Part shown: positions 20,670-29,950 of the stretch, in pieces
How the letters are laid out: the number at the start of each line of letters is the position of its first letter
Numbering within the stretch: the stretch's first letter is position 1
Assembly: GCA_028290465.1 (NCBI GenBank)
Contig: JAQGJU010000103.1
Span: forward strand, 1-44,448
Direction of reading: 5' to 3'
DNA from: Xanthobacteraceae bacterium
Lineage (GTDB): Bacteria > Pseudomonadota > Alphaproteobacteria > Rhizobiales > Xanthobacteraceae
Length of the DNA stretch: 44,448 bases
Translations under genes and position numbers: made by a program
Notes under the pieces: model-generated
Told to the model about the DNA's origin: nothing
Seen by the model: only the letters and a program-made list of their open reading frames with translations
Databases searched by the model: none

Positions 20670-20861
20670 GAGTCCCAGAATCGTAGTTCTGCACAGCACT
20701 AACATGTGGAAGCACGCACTCCGACTCTTGCGCCTGACTCCGGCCATATTGTAGCGTTTGGGTTGTCGGATACGACATATCGTGCGGCGGCCAGGCAATA
20801 GTCAATTCGTAGAGCGTAGGCGTCGGGTGGTCACACGGCCCCCGGACAGCGTGGTGGATTC
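20670..20861. promoter_or_regulatory. Cluster of five GANTC (CcrM) methylation sites upstream of gcrA
   Basis: GAGTC at 20670, GAATC at 20678, GACTC at 20723, GACTC at 20736 and GATTC at 20857. Four lie within 71 bp. GANTC is the target of the cell-cycle methyltransferase CcrM, and GcrA is known to act at promoters carrying methylated GANTC. Confidence 0.6.
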
Positions 20862-20866
20862 CGTCC

Positions 20867-20891
20867 GGAACACCCTCGGCTGTCCGGCGTT
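20867..20891 (+). promoter_or_regulatory. EcfG-type promoter match directly before gcrA
   Basis: GGAAC at 20867-20871, a 16-bp spacer and CGTT at 20888-20891 match the EcfG consensus exactly. The gcrA ATG is 22 bp behind CGTT, leaving a very short leader that still holds the GGAAG ribosome-binding site. Use by EcfG is an inference. Confidence 0.5.
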
Positions 20892-20913
20892 GCCGAACCA
20901 GGAAGATTTTTAC

Positions 20914-21414
20914 ATGACGTGGACCGACGAACGGGTCGAGCTTCTGAAGAAATTATGGTCGGACGGGTTGTCCGCGAGCCAGATCGCGGCCGAACTCGGC
21001 GGTATCACCCGCAATGCCGTGATCGGCAAGGTGCACCGCCTCGGCCTGTCGGGCCGGGCCAAGAGCCCGTCCTCGGCGGCGCCGCGGCAGCGCAAGCCGC
21101 GCCCGGTCCAGCACATGATGCGGGTGGCACGCCCGGCGATGCGCGGGAACACCGCCCTGGCCCAGCAGTTCGACTATGAGCCGGAACTGGAAGTCGCGCC
21201 GGTCGAGAACGTGATCCCGATGGGGCAGCGCCGCACCATCCTCGAACTGACCGAGGATACCTGCCGCTGGCCGATCGGCGATCCGAGCAGCAATGAGTTC
21301 TTCTTCTGCGGCGGCCATACCGTCAGCACGGCGCCGTATTGCAGCTTCCACTCCCGTGTTGCCTATCAGCCGGTCAACGACCGGCGGCGCCCGAAGGTGC
21401 CGTTCCGAAGCTGA
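20914..21414 (+). CDS. gcrA: Cell cycle regulator GcrA
   Basis: The 166-residue protein is the alphaproteobacterial transcription factor that binds RNA polymerase holding the housekeeping sigma factor and activates promoters with methylated GANTC. The N-terminal helix-turn-helix MTWTDERVELLKKLWSDGLS and ITRNAVIGKVHRLGLSGRAK is highly conserved. A basic linker follows, then the C-terminal polymerase-contacting domain with ELTEDTCRWPIGDP, FFFCGG and PYCSFHSRVAY, whose three cysteines are typical of the family. AGGAAG precedes the ATG at 20914. It is monocistronic: a bidirectional terminator follows at 21435. Confidence 0.97.
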   Translation: MTWTDERVELLKKLWSDGLSASQIAAELGGITRNAVIGKVHRLGLSGRAKSPSSAAPRQRKPRPVQHMMRVARPAMRGNTALAQQFDYEPELEVAPVENVIPMGQRRTILELTEDTCRWPIGDPSSNEFFFCGGHTVSTAPYCSFHSRVAYQPVNDRRRPKVPFRS

Positions 21415-21434
21415 GTAGGCTCCAAGCCGGTAAC

Positions 21435-21473
21435 AAAAAAAGCGCCCGCTTCGATCGAAGCGGGCGCTTTTTT
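21435..21473. terminator. Bidirectional terminator between gcrA and phoB
   Basis: AGCGCCCGCTTC pairs perfectly with GAAGCGGGCGCT around a short loop. It is flanked by A6 on the left and T6 on the right, so it can end transcription of gcrA (+) and of the phosphate genes ending in phoB (-). Confidence 0.95.
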
Positions 21474-21502
21474 GTCAGCCCAACATGCCGGGTTGGCGCT
21501 GC

Positions 21503-22204
21503 TTAGTCCGCCTTGCCGTACCGGTCATCCAGCGCATAGCCGGCGCCGCGCACGGTGCGGATCGGGTCGTTGGTGTAGCCGCGATTGAGCGACTTGCGCA
21601 TCCGGCCGACATGGACGTCCACAGTGCGCTCGTCGATATAGATGTCGCTGCCCCAGACGCCGTCCAATAGTTGCTCGCGCGTGAACACCCGGCCCGGCCG
21701 CTCCATCAGGAATTCGAGCAACCGATATTCGGTGGGGCCGAGTTCGACCGGATGGCCGGCGCGGGATACACGCTTTTTTTCACGGTCCAGCTCAATGTCG
21801 CCGACCGCCAGCACGCTGGCCAGCCGTTCCGGATTGGCGCGGCGCAGCAGCGCGCGAATGCGCGCGAGCAGTTCGGGCACCGAAAACGGCTTGACGATGT
21901 AGTCGTCGGCGCCGGTCGCAAGACCCCGTACTCGCTCGCTCTCCTCGCCGCGCGCCGTCAGCATGATGATCGGCAGCGACCGGGTTTCGGGACGGGCGCG
22001 CAGCCGGCGGCACAGTTCGATACCCGACAGGCCGGGCAGCATCCAGTCCAGCACCACCAGATCGGGCGTAGCTTCCTTCAGCATGGTGTCGGCATCGTCG
22101 CCGCGCGCCGCGGTTTCGACTTCGTAGCCTTCGGCCGCGAGATTGTAGCGCAGCAGTTCGGTGAGCGGAGCTTCGTCCTCGACGACCAGAATGCGTGCGT
22201 TCAT
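21503..22204 (-). CDS. phoB: Phosphate regulon response regulator PhoB
   Basis: The 233-residue OmpR-family regulator has an N-terminal receiver with the acidic pocket VVEDE (Glu9, Asp10), the phospho-acceptor Asp53 in LVVLDWMLPGLSG, and the conserved Lys in YIVKPFSVPELLAR. The C-terminal winged helix binds DNA (EYRLLEFLMERPGRVFTREQ, and YIDERTVDVHVGRMRKSLN). PhoR phosphorylates it when phosphate is low, and it then binds Pho boxes such as that at 27102-27141. It is the last gene of the pst string, 25 bp behind phoU. Confidence 0.97.
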   Translation of the reverse strand: MNARILVVEDEAPLTELLRYNLAAEGYEVETAARGDDADTMLKEATPDLVVLDWMLPGLSGIELCRRLRARPETRSLPIIMLTARGEESERVRGLATGADDYIVKPFSVPELLARIRALLRRANPERLASVLAVGDIELDREKKRVSRAGHPVELGPTEYRLLEFLMERPGRVFTREQLLDGVWGSDIYIDERTVDVHVGRMRKSLNRGYTNDPIRTVRGAGYALDDRYGKAD

Positions 22205-22229
22205 CTTTGAACCCGTCCTTCAATAACTT

Positions 22230-22943
22230 TTAGGGCGACAGCAGCGTGGCAAAGCTGGTGTTGTCACCCTTCGGCCGTTCGTCCACCAACGCACGGCCCT
22301 CGACGATGTAGTACACCGTCTCGGCCACGTTGGTGGCATGATCGCCCATGCGCTCGATGTTCTTGGCGCAGAACAAAAGATGCGTGCAGAACGTGATGTT
22401 GCGCGGATCTTCCATCATGTAGGTCAGGAGTTCGCGGAACAGCGAGTTGTTGACGGCGTCGATCTCCTCGTCGCCGCGCCAGACGTCCAGCGCCTTGGCG
22501 AGGTCGCGCCGCGCGTAGGCGTCCAGCACGTCCTTGAGCTGGTTGAGCACCAGGTCGGCCATGTGTTCGACGCCGCGGATCACCTTGTGCGGCTGCAAAT
22601 CCGTGCCGAGCGCGACCACGCGCTTAGCGATGTTCTTGGCCAGGTCGCCGATCCGCTCCAGATCGTTGGCGACACGCAGCGCACCGACGATCTCGCGCAG
22701 ATCGACCGCCATCGGCTGGCGGCGGGCGATGGTCAGGATCGCCTTTTCCTCGATCTCGCGCTGCAGCGTGTCGATCGCCGGGTCGGCCGCCATCACGGCC
22801 TGCGCCAGCTTGCCGTCGCGCTTGGCCAGCGAGGTGACGGCGTCGGCGACCTGCTTCTCGGCAAGGCCGCCCATTTCGGCGACGCTGCGCGCCAGTTCCT
22901 GCAGGTCGGCGTCGAACGCTTTCGCGGTATGTTCGTTCATCAT
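22230..22943 (-). CDS. phoU: Phosphate signalling regulator PhoU
   Basis: The 237-residue all-helical protein consists of two three-helix PhoU repeats. Metal-binding-type acidic motifs are visible in each half (VANDLERIGDLAKNIAKRV and AKNIERMGDHATNVAETVYY). It links the phosphate state of the Pst transporter to the PhoR kinase and keeps the Pho regulon off when phosphate is ample. The start is the first of two adjacent ATG codons (22943), with GAGG upstream. It is 31 bp behind pstB. Confidence 0.97.
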   Translation of the reverse strand: MMNEHTAKAFDADLQELARSVAEMGGLAEKQVADAVTSLAKRDGKLAQAVMAADPAIDTLQREIEEKAILTIARRQPMAVDLREIVGALRVANDLERIGDLAKNIAKRVVALGTDLQPHKVIRGVEHMADLVLNQLKDVLDAYARRDLAKALDVWRGDEEIDAVNNSLFRELLTYMMEDPRNITFCTHLLFCAKNIERMGDHATNVAETVYYIVEGRALVDERPKGDNTSFATLLSP

Positions 22944-22974
22944 GGCCTTAATCCTCGTCGCCGCTAGATCCGCG

Positions 22975-23826
22975 TCAGCCGAACCGGCCGGTGATGTAGT
23001 CCTGGGTGCGCTGGTCGCGCGGCGTGGTGAACATGTCGCTGGTCGAGCCGAATTCGATCAACTCGCCGAGATACATGAAGGCCGTGAAGTCGGACACGCG
23101 CGCGGCCTGCTGCATGTTGTGGGTGACGATGACGATCGTATAATCCTCTTTCAACTCGTCGATCAGTTCTTCGATCTTCGCGGTCGAGATCGGGTCGAGC
23201 GCCGAGCACGGCTCGTCGAACAGGATTACCTCGGGCTTCACCGACACGGTGCGGGCGATACACAGGCGCTGCTGCTGGCCGCCCGACAGGCTAAGGCCGT
23301 TGGCATTCAGCTTGTCCTTGACTTCGTCCCACAGCGCGGCACGGCGCAGCGCCGTCTCAACCCGGGCGTCGAGTTCGGCGCGCGGCAGCTTTTCGTACAG
23401 CCGGATGCCAAAGGCGATATTCTCGTAGATCGACATCGGGAACGGCGTCGGCTTCTGGAACACCATGCCGATGCGGGCGCGCAGCAGATTGAGGTCGTTG
23501 CCGGGCGCCAGGATGTTTTCGCGATCGAGCATCACGTCGCCGACGGCCCGCTGGTTCGGATACAGATCGTACATCCGGTTCAGCACGCGCAGCAATGTCG
23601 ACTTGCCGCAGCCCGACGGACCGATGAAGGCGGTTGCCTTGTTGGCGTACAGTTCAACGCTGACATCCTTCAGCGCCCGGCTGTCGCCGTAGAAGAAGTT
23701 CAGGTTCTTGACCGAGACTTTCGGCGTTAGGTCGGCGATGCGGCTGGCCGCGTGGGTGGCGGTCGGCGTCGTCATGCTCGGGCCGCTGGTCGGAGCGGAA
23801 GTAGCCGGTACGGATGCAACACTCAT
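22975..23826 (-). CDS. pstB: Phosphate ABC transporter ATP-binding protein PstB
   Basis: The 283-residue ATPase drives phosphate import. Walker A is [19 protein letters not shown], the Q-loop [20 protein letters not shown], the signature [15 protein letters not shown], Walker [17 protein letters not shown], and the switch histidine [15 protein letters not shown]. The N terminus has about 30 extra residues rich in Ala, Thr and Ser before the conserved [13 protein letters not shown]. The ATG at 23826 overlaps the pstA stop codon by 4 bp, so translation is coupled. Confidence 0.97.
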   Translation of the reverse strand: MSVASVPATSAPTSGPSMTTPTATHAASRIADLTPKVSVKNLNFFYGDSRALKDVSVELYANKATAFIGPSGCGKSTLLRVLNRMYDLYPNQRAVGDVMLDRENILAPGNDLNLLRARIGMVFQKPTPFPMSIYENIAFGIRLYEKLPRAELDARVETALRRAALWDEVKDKLNANGLSLSGGQQQRLCIARTVSVKPEVILFDEPCSALDPISTAKIEELIDELKEDYTIVIVTHNMQQAARVSDFTAFMYLGELIEFGSTSDMFTTPRDQRTQDYITGRFG

Positions 23827-24695
23827 GACTGCTTTCCCGTTGATGCGAGCGTACGCGCGATAATGCTCAGCGTGAGCACTGTGAGAGTGATGATCAGGGC
23901 GCCGGTCCAGGCGAGCTTTTGCCATTCGGCATAAGGCGAGAGCGCGAACTGGAAGATAACGACCGGCAGACTGGCGACCTGGCCGTTCAGATTGACGCTC
24001 CAGAACTGGTTGTTGAGCGCGGTGAACAGCAGCGGTGCGGTCTCGCCGCTGATCCGGGCGACCGCCAGCAGGATGCCGGTAAGGATGCCGGCGCGGGCCG
24101 CCCGGTAGGCGATCCGCGTGATCATGTAGGCGCGCGGCAGGCCGATCGAGGCCGCTGCCTCGCGTAGCGCGTCGGGCACCAGCGTCAGCATGTCCTCGGT
24201 GGTCCGCACCACGACCGGGATCACGATCACAGCCAGCGCGATGGCGCCCGCCCAACCCGAGAAGTGGCCCATCGGGGCGACCATGATCTCATAGACAAAC
24301 AGGCCGATCACGATAGAGGGCGCGATCAGCAGGATGTCGTTGATGAAGCGCACGACGCTGGAGATCTTCTCGTGCCGGCCGTATTCGGCGAGATAAGTGC
24401 CGGCCAGGATTCCAATGGGTGTGCCGATCACCACCGCCAGCGTTGTCAGGATGAGACTGCCGACAATTGGATTGAGCAATCCGCCGGCGGCACCCGGCGG
24501 CGGCGTCATCTCGGTGAATACCGAGGGCGACAGCCCGCCGACGCCCCGCCACAGCAGCTCGCCGAGGATCAGCACCAGCCAGCCGAGGCCGAACAAAGTC
24601 GCCGCGACCGCCAGAAATTTGGTGACGGCGTTCTTGCGGCGGCGCGCATTATAGAGACTTGCGTTCATGGTGTGGGGCTTCGAAGCGTAAGACAT
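23823..24695 (-). CDS. pstA: Phosphate ABC transporter permease PstA
   Basis: The 290-residue inner membrane protein has about six hydrophobic segments: near 27-50, 75-105, 118-140, 145-165, 205-225 and 255-280. The permease EAA loop is [20 protein letters not shown]. The ATG at 24695 lies 4 bp behind the pstC stop codon; another ATG at 24668 ([12 protein letters not shown]) is also possible. It pairs with PstC to form the channel for phosphate. Confidence 0.95.
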   Translation of the reverse strand: MSYASKPHTMNASLYNARRRKNAVTKFLAVAATLFGLGWLVLILGELLWRGVGGLSPSVFTEMTPPPGAAGGLLNPIVGSLILTTLAVVIGTPIGILAGTYLAEYGRHEKISSVVRFINDILLIAPSIVIGLFVYEIMVAPMGHFSGWAGAIALAVIVIPVVVRTTEDMLTLVPDALREAAASIGLPRAYMITRIAYRAARAGILTGILLAVARISGETAPLLFTALNNQFWSVNLNGQVASLPVVIFQFALSPYAEWQKLAWTGALIITLTVLTLSIIARTLASTGKQS

Positions 24696-24699
24696 GGCG

Positions 24700-25692
24700 C
24701 TAACCGATCTTTCGCTCGATGCGGGCCAGCAGCAGGCGCGCGATGGCGAGGACGACAAAGGTGATGACGAACAGGATCAGGCCGAGCGCGATCAGCGAGG
24801 ACGTATAGAGATCGCCGACCGCCTCGGTGAACTCGTTGGCGATGGTCGCCGAGATCGTGGTGCCGGGCGCCAGGATCGACGCTGAAATCTTGTGCGCGTT
24901 GCCGATCACGAAGGTGACCGCCATGGTTTCGCCGAGCGCGCGACCGAGCCCAAGCATGATGCCGCCGATCACGCCGACCCGGGTGTAGGGCAGCACGACG
25001 TTACGAAACACTTCCCAGGTGGTGCAACCGACCCCGTAAGCGGCCTCTTTGAGCACCGGCGGCACCGCCTCGAACACATCGCGCGAAATCGAGGTGATGA
25101 ACGGCAGCACCATGATGGCCAGGATCAGTCCGGCGGTCAGCATGCCGATGCCGTAGGGCGGGCCCGCGAACAGGCTGGACAGGATTGGAAACGGCGCGAA
25201 TATGTCGATCAAATACGGCTGGACGTGTTGCTGCAGGAACGGCACGAACACGAACAGGCCCCAGATGCCGTAGATGATACTCGGAATGCCGGCCAGGAGT
25301 TCGATCGCGATGCCGACCGGGCGCCGCAGCCATTGCGGGCACAATTCGGTCAGAAAGAACGCCACCATCAGGCCGACCGGGACCGCGATCAGCATAGCGA
25401 TGAGCGAGGTGACGACGGTGCCGTAGATCGGCGCCAGCGCACCGAATTTCTCGGTGACCGGGTTCCAGCTCTGGGTGGTGACAAAATCGAAGCCGAAGGC
25501 GCGCAAAGCCGGCAGCGAGCCCATGATCAGGGAAACGATCACCCCGCCGAGGATCACCAGCACCAGAATGGCGGCACCGCGGGTGATATGTCGAAATGCT
25601 TTGTCGCCGAGGTGCAGTCTGGCGAGAACCTTGGCACGCGAGGGCGTTTCCGCCGCTCTCACTCCGGTTCCCGATAACGCGAAGTCGCTCAC
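24700..25692 (-). CDS. pstC: Phosphate ABC transporter permease PstC
   Basis: The 330-residue permease has about six hydrophobic segments, the first near residues 40-62 ([20 protein letters not shown]), and the EAA loop [20 protein letters not shown]. Family segments include [37 protein letters not shown] and [17 protein letters not shown] chose the GTG at 25692 ([10 protein letters not shown]) because a full AGGAGG lies seven bases upstream; an ATG at 25716 with GGAGAG in front would add eight residues. It starts 171 bp behind the pstS stop codon. Confidence 0.95.
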   Translation of the reverse strand: MSDFALSGTGVRAAETPSRAKVLARLHLGDKAFRHITRGAAILVLVILGGVIVSLIMGSLPALRAFGFDFVTTQSWNPVTEKFGALAPIYGTVVTSLIAMLIAVPVGLMVAFFLTELCPQWLRRPVGIAIELLAGIPSIIYGIWGLFVFVPFLQQHVQPYLIDIFAPFPILSSLFAGPPYGIGMLTAGLILAIMVLPFITSISRDVFEAVPPVLKEAAYGVGCTTWEVFRNVVLPYTRVGVIGGIMLGLGRALGETMAVTFVIGNAHKISASILAPGTTISATIANEFTEAVGDLYTSSLIALGLILFVITFVVLAIARLLLARIERKIG

Positions 25693-25863
25693 GGGTCGCC
25701 TCCTGGCGGACGGCATCGACGGCTCTCCAATCCTTGTAATTCGCAATGCTTGCGACTCGGTGGAGCGCCGACTCAAGCGGCCCCTTGGCCGCGGCACAAG
25801 TCGTCTCGGGTAAGAAGCGGAGGAAAGGACGTCGGTCCGGCGCCCTTTCCTCAGCCGTTCGTC

Positions 25864-26913
25864 TTAGTTGGTCGCCGAGAACAGCGGCTTGCCGCTGGCG
25901 TCCTTGATCTCTGTCGCCCAGACCTTCTGGATCGCGTTCACGACCTTGTCGGGCATCGGCACGTAGTCCAGCTCTTCGGCCGACTTGTCGCCCTTGGCAT
26001 AGGCCCAAGCGAAGAACTTGAGGGCCTCGGCCGTGACCGCGGCGTCCACCGGCTGCTTGTGGATCAGGATGAACGTCGCCCCGGCCAGCGGCCAGGCACC
26101 GGCGCCCGGCTGGTCGGTCAGCAGCACGCCAAAGCCCGGGGTGCCGGCCCAGTCGGCATCGGCCGCGGCCGCCATAAAGGCTTCGGCGGTCGGCGCGACG
26201 GCTTTGCCGTCCTTGTTGACCAGCTTGGTCGAGGTCAGCTTGTTCTGCTTGGCGTAGGCGTATTCGACATAGCCGATCGCGCCCTTGGTGTTGGCGACGT
26301 TGTTGGCGACGCCTTCATTGCCCTTGGCGCCGATGCCGCCCGGCCACTCGACCGCAGTGTTGGCGCCGACCTTGGTCTTCCAGTCCGCGCTGACCTTGGA
26401 GAGATAGTCGGTGAACAGGAAGGTGGTGCCCGATCCGTCCGAACGATGCACGACGACGATGGCCTGCTTCGGCAGCTTGGCGGACGGGTTCAGTTTCGCG
26501 ATCGCCGCGTCGTCCCAGGACTTGATTTCGCCGAGGAAGATCTTGGCGAAGGTCTGGCCGTCGAGCGTGAGATCGTTCGACTTGATGCCGTCCAGATTGA
26601 TGACCGGCACGACGCCGCCCATCACCATCGGGAACTGGACCAGGCCGCCCTTTTCGAGCTCTTCCTTCTTCAGCGGCATGTCGGAGGCGCCGAAGGTCAC
26701 GGTCTTGGCAGTGATCTGCTTGATACCGCCGCCGGAACCAATCGACTGGTAGTTCATGCCGACGCCGGTCTCTTTCTTGTAGGTGTCGGCCCACTTCGCA
26801 TAGATCGGATAGGGGAACGTCGCACCGGCGCCGGAAATGTCGGCGGCGGAAGCCGGGATGGCCGCGGTGGCGGCGAGCAGGCCGACAGCGGCGAGCATGA
26901 TCGTGAGTTTCAC
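25864..26913 (-). CDS. pstS: Phosphate-binding protein PstS
   Basis: The 349-residue periplasmic protein binds inorganic phosphate for the PstCAB transporter. It has a signal peptide (residues 1-23, cleavage after IPASA) and the phosphate-contact segments [34 protein letters not shown] and [18 protein letters not shown]. The start is GTG at 26913 with AGGAGA upstream. A tandem Pho box lies about 190-230 bp upstream, which makes pstS the first gene of the PhoB-induced pstSCAB-phoU-phoB transcript. Confidence 0.97.
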   Translation of the reverse strand: MKLTIMLAAVGLLAATAAIPASAADISGAGATFPYPIYAKWADTYKKETGVGMNYQSIGSGGGIKQITAKTVTFGASDMPLKKEELEKGGLVQFPMVMGGVVPVINLDGIKSNDLTLDGQTFAKIFLGEIKSWDDAAIAKLNPSAKLPKQAIVVVHRSDGSGTTFLFTDYLSKVSADWKTKVGANTAVEWPGGIGAKGNEGVANNVANTKGAIGYVEYAYAKQNKLTSTKLVNKDGKAVAPTAEAFMAAAADADWAGTPGFGVLLTDQPGAGAWPLAGATFILIHKQPVDAAVTAEALKFFAWAYAKGDKSAEELDYVPMPDKVVNAIQKVWATEIKDASGKPLFSATN

Positions 26914-27101
26914 GGATATCTCCTGTTGGCGACCGCTGCGCCGGTTGAACCAAGGCCGCGCATATCCGGAAGGATGTGCGCCCGCTGGCTGCCAGCACCG
27001 TGGAGACGATCGCGTTTCGTGTGACGCACCTTGTAACGGGCCACCGGCGGGGGGCTGGATTGCCGATCCGTCGTGGCTGAGCGCACCGTTACGGGCCGCC
27101 C

Positions 27102-27141
27102 GTCACCCTTTTATGAAACTTCCATGACGGTTGGATGACAG
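27102..27141 (-). promoter_or_regulatory. Tandem Pho box upstream of pstS
   Basis: On the minus strand CTGTCAT-CCAA-CCGTCAT (27141-27124) fits the 7-4-7 PhoB box. A third unit GTTTCAT (27119-27113) follows at the same 11-bp period, and a weaker GGGTGAC (27108-27102) continues it. Two PhoB dimers could bind side by side. The box lies between phoR and pstS. Confidence 0.85.
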
Positions 27142-27175
27142 CGCAAGCCGTTGATATTAAATGACTTTATTAAAT

Positions 27176-28411
27176 TCAGGTGGCCGACCCTGTTAATGGC
27201 AGCCGGGTCGTGAAGGTCGCGCCCTGGCCTTGCGTGCTCTCGATCAGCAGGCGGCCGCGGTGCCGGATCAGGATGTGCTTGACCAGCGCAAGGCCCAATC
27301 CGGTGCCGCCTTCGGCGCGGCTATGGCCGACATCGATGCGGTAAAAACGCTCGGTCAGGCGCGGTAGATGCTCGGCCGGAATGCCAGGCCCGAAATCGCG
27401 CACCCGCACCACGGCTTCGGGGCCGGCGACGCCCGGCGCGCGGTTGAAGCTGATCTCGATCTTCTTGCCGGAGGCGCCGTATTTCAGCGCGTTCTCAATC
27501 AGGTTCTCATAGGCCCGGGTCAGTTCGTCCCGGTCGCCGGCGACGATGAACGGCTCATCCGGCAGTGCGATGTGGATTTCGACCTCGCGGTCACGCGCCA
27601 GCGTCTGCAAACCGTCGGCGACCTGCCGCACGATCGGCACCAGATCGAGCGGCGTATCGGGGGGCAGATGCTCGTTGAGTTCGACCCGCGACAGCGACAG
27701 CAGGTCGCCGATCAGCCGGGCCATCCTTTCCGCCTGGCCCTTCATAATGCCGAGAAAGCGCTCACGCGCGGCAACATCCTCGCGCGCCGGGCCGAGCAGC
27801 GTGTCGATGAAGCCGGACAGCGCCGCCAGCGGCGTGCGCAGTTCATGACTGGCATTGGCGACGAAGTCGGCGCGCATTTCCTCGACCCGGCGCAACGGCG
27901 TCAGGTCCTGGAACGCCAGCAGCTTGAAACGCGGCGCGACCGGCGCGACATGCACGGCGAACCAGCGGTCGATCGGCACCCGCTCGGAATACTCAATGCG
28001 CCGCGCCTCCCCAGTTGCTTCGACCTCGCGCACCGCGGCGACGATCTCGGGCACGCGCAGCGCCAGCGCCAACGCGGTGCCGCGCGCCAAAGCCGGCGCG
28101 ATCGCGCGGGCCGGCGGATTGAACGCCACGACGCGGCTGTCGCGGTCGAGCAGGATCACGGCGTCCGGCAGCGCGGCGATCACCGGATCTATAGGCGATA
28201 TGCCGGGTACCGCCAAAGCGGACGCCACCACGTCCGTCGCCGGACTGGCGACGAACGGCACCGGACGCCCGGCCAACAGGCCGGCGACCAGCATCACGGC
28301 GAAGGCACCCAGCGCCACGGCCATCGATAATTTGGACAATAGCACCAAACCGATCAGCACGATCCCGACTACGATCAGGACGCGGCTGGCAGGTCCGATC
28401 CTGGCGGTCAC
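27176..28411 (-). CDS. phoR: Phosphate regulon sensor histidine kinase PhoR
   Basis: The 411-residue kinase has two membrane segments close together at residues 10-48, a PAS-like domain near 75-170 (AVILLDRDSRVVAFNPPARA), the HisKA domain with His189 in FVANASHELRTPLAALSGF, and an ATP-binding domain with the N box ENLIENALKYGASGKK, the G1 box DFGPGIP and the G2 box GGTGLGLALVKHI. It phosphorylates PhoB when phosphate is low. Its ATG overlaps the stop codon of the UPF0104 gene by 4 bp. Its own stop is 35 bp before the Pho box, so phoR lies upstream of the pst promoter and is driven separately. Confidence 0.96.
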   Translation of the reverse strand: MTARIGPASRVLIVVGIVLIGLVLLSKLSMAVALGAFAVMLVAGLLAGRPVPFVASPATDVVASALAVPGISPIDPVIAALPDAVILLDRDSRVVAFNPPARAIAPALARGTALALALRVPEIVAAVREVEATGEARRIEYSERVPIDRWFAVHVAPVAPRFKLLAFQDLTPLRRVEEMRADFVANASHELRTPLAALSGFIDTLLGPAREDVAARERFLGIMKGQAERMARLIGDLLSLSRVELNEHLPPDTPLDLVPIVRQVADGLQTLARDREVEIHIALPDEPFIVAGDRDELTRAYENLIENALKYGASGKKIEISFNRAPGVAGPEAVVRVRDFGPGIPAEHLPRLTERFYRIDVGHSRAEGGTGLGLALVKHILIRHRGRLLIESTQGQGATFTTRLPLTGSAT

Positions 28412-29469
28412 GGCAACTTCCGCGTCGGGTCGGGTTCCGCCAGCTCCGCCGGCGGCGGCGCCAGGTCGGTCGGCGTTGTGACGGCCGCGATCGCGGCGCG
28501 CGAGGCCGATAGGCTGAGCAGCAACTCACGGCCGCCGAGCAGCACCAGCGAGAGCGCGAAAGGCACGATGTAATACAGCAGCCGGAACAGCAGCAGGCCG
28601 GCCAGCAGGTCTTCCTTGTCGTATTGCCACAGCGCCACCAGCATCGCGGCGTCGAACACGCCGAGCCCGCCCGGCGAATGGCTGGCGAAGCCGAGCAATG
28701 TCGCGGTGACGAAGATCACGGCCAGCGTGACGAAGCCGATATAGGGCTGGTCCGGCACCAGCACATACATGGCGAGCGCGCAGAAGCTCAGATCGATGAT
28801 GCCGATGACGATCTGCAGCAGCGTCAGCTTGCCGTCCGGCAACGTCACCACCCAGTCGCTGCGGCCGATGGTGCGTGGCGCGATCCAGACCCAGGCCACG
28901 TAACTGGCGAGCGCGGTCAGGACGGCGCCGGCAATCAGTTGGTTGACCCACGGCGGCAGTTTGTCGATGGCGCTGGCGGCCTCCGGCGCATAGGCGATGC
29001 CAAGGCCGAGCACGGTGGCGTTGCCGAGCCAGAACGTCAGGCCGGCCAGGAAGCAGATCTTCGCGACTTCGACCGCCGACAATCCGTAATGCGAGTAGAT
29101 GCGGTAGCGCACCGCACCGCCCGTGAATACGCTGGCGCCGAGATTGTGGCCGATCGAATACGACGTGAAGGCGGCGAGCGCCGCGACCCGGTACCGGACT
29201 TCGTTGCGGCCGATGGTGCGCAGCGCGAACAGGTCATAGAAGGTCAGCGTGAAATAGCCGGCGGCGACGAAAATCGCGGCCAGCACCACATCGTGCGCTT
29301 CGGTCGCTTTTACAGCGGTGACCACCTCGGCCAAATCGATGCCGCGTAGCGTGTGCCACAGGATATCGATCGCGCCCGCGATGATGGCGAGGCTGACGAC
29401 GACGCCGATCCGGTTCCAGCCGATCTTTTTGTCGGCGAATTGCATCGCCGCACGCAGCGCACTCAACAT
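28408..29469 (-). CDS. UPF0104/lysylphosphatidylglycerol synthase-type membrane protein
   Basis: The 353-residue integral membrane protein has about eight hydrophobic segments and belongs to the YbhN/UPF0104 group, which resembles the flippase part of MprF (LPG_synthase_TM). Typical segments are LTFYDLFALRTIGRNEVRYR, SYSIGHNLGASVFTGGAVRY, RIYSHYGLSAVEVAKI and LGFASHSPGGLGVFDAAMLV. The catalytic aminoacyl transferase domain of MprF is missing. The substrate is unknown; a lipid is likely. I chose the ATG at 29469; a TTG two codons earlier is possible. It overlaps phoR by 4 bp, which suggests co-translation with the phosphate sensor. Confidence 0.9.
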   Translation of the reverse strand: MLSALRAAMQFADKKIGWNRIGVVVSLAIIAGAIDILWHTLRGIDLAEVVTAVKATEAHDVVLAAIFVAAGYFTLTFYDLFALRTIGRNEVRYRVAALAAFTSYSIGHNLGASVFTGGAVRYRIYSHYGLSAVEVAKICFLAGLTFWLGNATVLGLGIAYAPEAASAIDKLPPWVNQLIAGAVLTALASYVAWVWIAPRTIGRSDWVVTLPDGKLTLLQIVIGIIDLSFCALAMYVLVPDQPYIGFVTLAVIFVTATLLGFASHSPGGLGVFDAAMLVALWQYDKEDLLAGLLLFRLLYYIVPFALSLVLLGGRELLLSLSASRAAIAAVTTPTDLAPPPAELAEPDPTRKLP

Positions 29470-29950
29470 CCACAACCCCAGATCGCGCAGTCTTCAGAAG
29501 ACTTTGCCGCCCGCGTCATCGCCCGGTGCGCCTTCATCCCGTCGCCTCGCTCTATTAGATAGACGCTCTAGCAGAACTCCCGCACCGGCGCGAGGGAGCG
29601 CGCCCAACCATGCCGCCCATTCCACCAAGTCTGACACACCTAAACAAAGCACATGGCAATAACCGGCGCGTAAATGGGTTCGAGGCGCCCTCCGGCTGAC
29701 GCGTCACCGCCCCTTCGTCCGTAATAGCCCGCAGGTCGCCGCGGTCGAGCGGCCCGGCGTCCGGCCGGGCCTCGGCTCGCAGAGCCCGGCCCGTAGTCCC
29801 TACCCGCAAGTCCCTGCAGCAAGTCCCTGCCAGTCGGTCCGGTGATCTGCTATATGTGGCGCAAGCCCGCCATGATCCATCCCGACCGGCCACGGCAATA
29901 AGACCGCCCGGCGGACCGCAGGACAGGAGCGGGCACGCAGGGAGGCGAGC
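29470..29950. other. Intergenic region between divergent genes
   Basis: This 481-bp gap lies between the UPF0104 gene and the alpha/beta hydrolase gene. It must hold both promoters, but I see no convincing -35/-10 pair or terminator. It contains a 13-bp period tandem repeat (29793-29830) and short GC-rich inverted repeats (GGCCCGGCGTCCGGCCGGGCC near 29750). An antisense frame at 29555-29977 looks random. Confidence 0.5.
29793..29830. repeat. Tandem repeat with 13-bp period
   Basis: GCAAGTCCCTGC occurs at 29806-29817 and 29819-29830, a 13-bp period. A degenerate copy (GTAGTCCCTACC) precedes at 29793. Confidence 0.7.

Larger units (their letters stand above)
20519..20913. other. argD-gcrA divergent intergenic region
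   Basis: This 395-bp region must hold the argD promoter (minus) and the gcrA promoter (plus). It contains a 9-bp hairpin near argD, five GANTC methylation motifs and a perfect EcfG-type promoter match next to gcrA. No credible gene lies inside; the gcrA frame stays open upstream to 20758 but without family sequence or a suitable ribosome-binding site. Confidence 0.7.
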
